This document shows positions 60,301-64,000 of a stretch of 64,000 nt of DNA, piece by piece. The position numbers and the translations under genes were made by a program. The stretch spans positions 7,471,546-7,535,545 of the forward strand of contig NW_024881300.1 of NCBI RefSeq assembly GCF_018691265.1, written 5' to 3'. Source of the stretch: Tyto alba (taxonomy: Eukaryota > Chordata > Aves > Strigiformes > Tytonidae). Position 1 is the stretch's first letter. Each line of letters starts with the position of its first letter. Below the pieces are notes generated by a model, which searched no databases, was not told where the DNA came from, and saw only the letters and a program-made list of their open reading frames with translations.

Positions 60301-63300
60301 ACATACATTCCCTCTTAATGTCATGATTAATTATTGCTAGGTCTATACTGTAACAAACTTTAAAATAAGTTATGGGTTCTCCCCCAAAACAATGCCCACC
60401 CACAGAAGGCAAGCTTTTGGGCCTCGTGCCTGCTGAGCTGTTCTCTGCCTACTGAATGATGGCAACCAGAATAAAAGTCAACAATGCTCAGATGTGTTAA
60501 AAGCTTCAAGCTCTTTGCAGCACTCCCCATAAGCCATAAGCAAATGTGATATTGCAAAATGGCTTGTCATCACCCTCTTCCTGCCCTTCCCAACACATAC
60601 ATTCCTCATGAAGGGATCTTTTCTCTCCAATAGCACCTTTGAGATACTGAAACCTTACTGCTCTAGTATTTTATTTCTGCACTATTATAGGAAATAGCAG
60701 GGGAAGATGTCTGCTGTTACACAAACAGTTCTATTTATGAATTTCAAACAACTTCTAGGGTTGGCATTTCCAATATATTTACTATTTCAAGGATCATTAA
60801 TCTTTATAAAGGACAGAGCTCTGAGTTACAACTAACTGCTGTCAGCATAATCTGCTAAAGCCATGCCTAAAGTAACAGCATTTCTATGTTGAATACTATC
60901 ACGTACAAGATAGTCACTGAAAGGGAAAAAAAATCCATAAATCTTAATTTTGCTGACATAGATGCACATGATTATTCTGTGCTCTCAGTAGAAGAAATTA
61001 AAACGGACTGAGCTCAGAGTCAACTTTGAAGACCCTTTTTCATTACATACTTGAGAAAGTTAGAGACCTAAACTGTTCAGTTTTAAGAATTCTGAGACAA
61101 ATAAAACCTTTACCATTTTCCAAGAATTATTCCGTGTTGAAACAAACCTCCATTACCACACCTTCATACCCAATCTTTCCTAAATTCTCCTGCTGCTATT
61201 CCTAATCATACTCCTTCACAGTTCTAAATACCCTTTTTTAAGCTTCAAACAACATAGACTAAATTCTCATTCGGTCATTGCTTCAGTAATATTTACTGGC
61301 ATTTTTACATATGGAAACTGATTGCAATAAGTATTCCAGAATAGCTGCTGCACAAACACTCTGCATCACAATAAAAATCTATAAAAGCAAGCATAAATTA
61401 CTGATAAGTAAAAGTACTTTTTATTCTTTCGTTCTATCTCTATAACAATAAGACTTCTTATCCGTTTCCCTACGTACACAAGCAGCAAATAATTTGCTCT
61501 TTCAAGTCGCCATAGTTCAACCATCCTTCACTCTTCTACGAATTTCTTCAAGCTCACCCAGTATCTTTCTGGGGCTTTCTCTGGGAACAAAAGGATATCG
61601 TAATGGTGGCAGAGAACCATATATTGCATACTACTTGAAGGATAAGATCTCTACGTGCATGCAAAACACTACCAGACTTGGAATGGCCTCAGCATCTATG
61701 CTGAAACACGTGTAAGTTCACCACACATGCTTTTACTTGCAGATCTAATAAGGCTAAGAGAGGAGTACTTGCAAATTCAACAAGGAATGAGAATCAGGGA
61801 AGAATAATAATGCTGTAAGTCTATGCTAGTTTCTGAAGAAGCAATGTCCCCACCCTGCAATGCTCCAAAAGGAACAGCAAGTGACAACTCAGTTAGGGTT
61901 GTAGCCTGAACTCATTGAAATTTCCTACTGAATTTCAGTAACTCCCTAATGAGGGGTTCAAAAAGTCAGCAAAAGGAAAGAGGATTTCTCTAAAGGTCAC
62001 ATTCAAATGCTTCTAAACAAGTGATTATTTTCAATCCCAATCTCTTTGGTATCAACTGGAACTTTGCCTGAGAAAATGGTTTCAGGACTCTGCCCCCTGG
62101 TTTGTTTGTATAGTGGTACAGGAAATATGTAAATAGATTAAATTTATGACAAAGTGCCAAGCATTTGAGAACACCTCTGTACTCATTTCTCTAATATTCC
62201 CTGCTGCATAATTATGACTGCCAGAGCCTAACTCTACAGAAGTCAGCACTGAAATCCTCTCTGAAAGCAGACACCATGCAGTGTCTGATGGGCTTGCTTG
62301 CCGTCATCTCGGGACCATCACACATGTTCACACATTATCAGCCTTTGCTCAGAATTAAGCTGGTCTGAAATTACATTAAGTGCCACACACAAGGCTACTG
62401 ATCCAATGGGTGACAGTCCAGGAAAAAGCATGTTCTGTGCCTAGTTTACTTGTGCTGTTCACATTTAGGCAGTCATTTCTCACTGCTATTCATAAATTAC
62501 ATCTTCTGACAAGAATTCAGAGCCCTAACCACCCACTTTATAAACACACTGCCCAGATAGACCCAGCTAACAGATCTGAGCAGTCAGCTCTTACCCAAAG
62601 TGAGAGCTGTTCTTACAATTGCATTCAGGCTCAAAGTAAAAAATAAAAAAAAATTTCCACTCGCTACAGGACCTAATTCTTAGTGTTCCCCTTTCTCACT
62701 TAAAGTTCTCCAAAATCAAGGATATTCATTATTCAATTTAAACCTTTTCCCATCAATTAATTTCAATTGTTTGAGTAATGAAATGTAACAAGCTATTAAA
62801 GCTGAAACAAAGAAACAAAAGCTTTCCTAAAAAGATAACATGACAGGTTATTTACTTTCTTCTCTGTAAGGGCATACAAACTTGAGTTTTCACTTTGAAA
62901 GAATTTATGAGAGAGAAACATTATTTTTCATAGACAATTAACACTCTACATTTGCAGCTTTACTAGGCCTAGTCAAGTTGTCCTTATTTGCCAGAATATT
63001 CAGAGTTTGCCCAATAAAAGAAAGGATACGACTCCAGCAGAAAGAATTATTTTCTAAAATAAAGACGTGCTGAAAAAGCGAGACTTACACTACTAGCACA
63101 GCACAGCTCAAACCACATGGGTAAACTGTAACATTTACATCCCTGCTAACTAGAGACAGGCTGAAACCAAAACCACAAATATGGAGAAAGTCTGAATCCA
63201 GATCAGAATTTTATAGCTCACACCCCAAATCTTCTCTTAACAATGGCTGGAAAATGCTTTTCAAAACTCCTACAATATTTGTTCCATACACAGGAAATGA

Positions 63301-64000
63301 GTTTAATAGTACATCTTTGGGGATTAGCTTTGTTTAGCTGTCCAAGCCTTTGATTCAAAGTCTGTAAATAGTATTGCTTTAGTTGCTACACAGAAACAGA
63401 CATATTTCCTGATGGGATGCCTCCCTTGCTCACATGGTCATTCACCTTAATCCCTGTTAACTTTATAGGATGTTATACTGCACATATCATTGGCTGTAAA
63501 GGAAGTGCTTTATACATGTTTCTTGGCCTTTCTCTATTCACAGCATGAAAATGGTGAAGATAAATATATTGCTGAAGCATGGGAATTGGGAAGTTGGATA
63601 AAAAGCATTACATTCTTACAGAGGAATTCTTCAGTTCTAGACAACATAAAGAAGCTCCCGAGGATGAATTGACTGCTTTTCTGCTTTGGCATAGTGGACT
63701 GTATTATGACCCTATAATCCACTGTGAGCAAGGCAGCAGCTGAGAGCCTCACTGCCCCTGGAGCTGTCTGAGAGATGACTGATTCACTGAATCACAGTTT
63801 CCTTTTCAATTTCCCTGATGCCTCAAGGAAGGCAGCAAGCACTGCCTCTGCACTGTCCTCTTCCCAAAATGATTCTGCTCCTGAGCTGGGCTATGTTCCA
63901 CCATCTTTCCACTCACAAATAGGCAAGTAAGGAAGTAGATGTGAGGAGAAATTCTTTAAGCTCCAAAAATACATATATGCTCCACATGTTTTTTGTTAGC

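Larger units (their letters stand above)
57311..64000. other. AT-rich non-coding stretch, no gene seen
   Basis: No gene is supported in the last 6.7 kb. It includes a CA/TA-type simple sequence near 59,990-60,027 and a possible ancient LINE remnant at 60,211-60,300. Frames are at most 102 codons (minus, 58,585-58,893) with no motif. The sequence is not recognisably part of any family up to the window edge. Confidence 0.55.

Overview
The window reads as non-coding nuclear DNA from a bird. The clearest marker is a CR1 LINE 3' end of avian type near 1,603-1,857 on the minus strand. Its terminal octamer motif and body are recognisable by eye. The rest is AT-rich, full of stop codons, rich in poly-A/poly-T and other homopolymer runs, and contains faint traces of ancient amniote repeats (MIR/CORE-SINE-like, L3/CR1-like, and an ancient inverted repeat family known across sauropsids). 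This fits a vertebrate intron or gene desert. The species cannot be fixed from this sequence.

No protein-coding gene is supported. The longest uninterrupted reading frames are only about 125-131 codons. They have low-complexity or random composition, none shows a family motif I recognise, and several overlap GC-rich or simple-sequence stretches that suppress stop codons by chance. I found no tRNA, rRNA, snRNA, CRISPR array, LTR pair or reverse-transcriptase domain. An exon of a large gene lying mostly outside the window could have escaped me, because short exons cannot be called reliably without comparative data.

Layout. 1-6,500: AT-rich DNA with one A-to-G homopolymer junction, the CR1 copy, an L3-like remnant and GC-rich patches near 2.2-2.6 and 4.5-4.7 kb. 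6,503-6,552: an uninterrupted 50-base poly-C run. 7.5-7.7 kb: a GC-rich patch. 10.3 and 21.3 kb: MIR-like SINE remnants. 19.33-19.44 kb: a tandem duplication running into a GAT/AAT microsatellite. 22.2-23.5 kb: the most compositionally distinct segment, with a G-rich purine tract, clustered CpGs, a perfect CArG box and an ancient inverted repeat. 25-32 kb: another A-to-G junction, a GT microsatellite and A-rich tracts. 34.95-35.04 kb: a second member of the inverted repeat family. 36-47 kb: mostly featureless AT-rich sequence. 47.36 and 53.3-53.5 kb: C-rich and A/C-rich simple sequence. 54.8-57.3 kb: an L3/MIR-type remnant followed by four long poly-A runs. 57.3-64 kb: AT-rich with few landmarks.

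No set of genes works together here. The candidates worth following are regulatory or structural: the 22.2-23.5 kb segment, the long poly-C run and the repeated A-tract/G-tract junctions. I did not find a new biological system.
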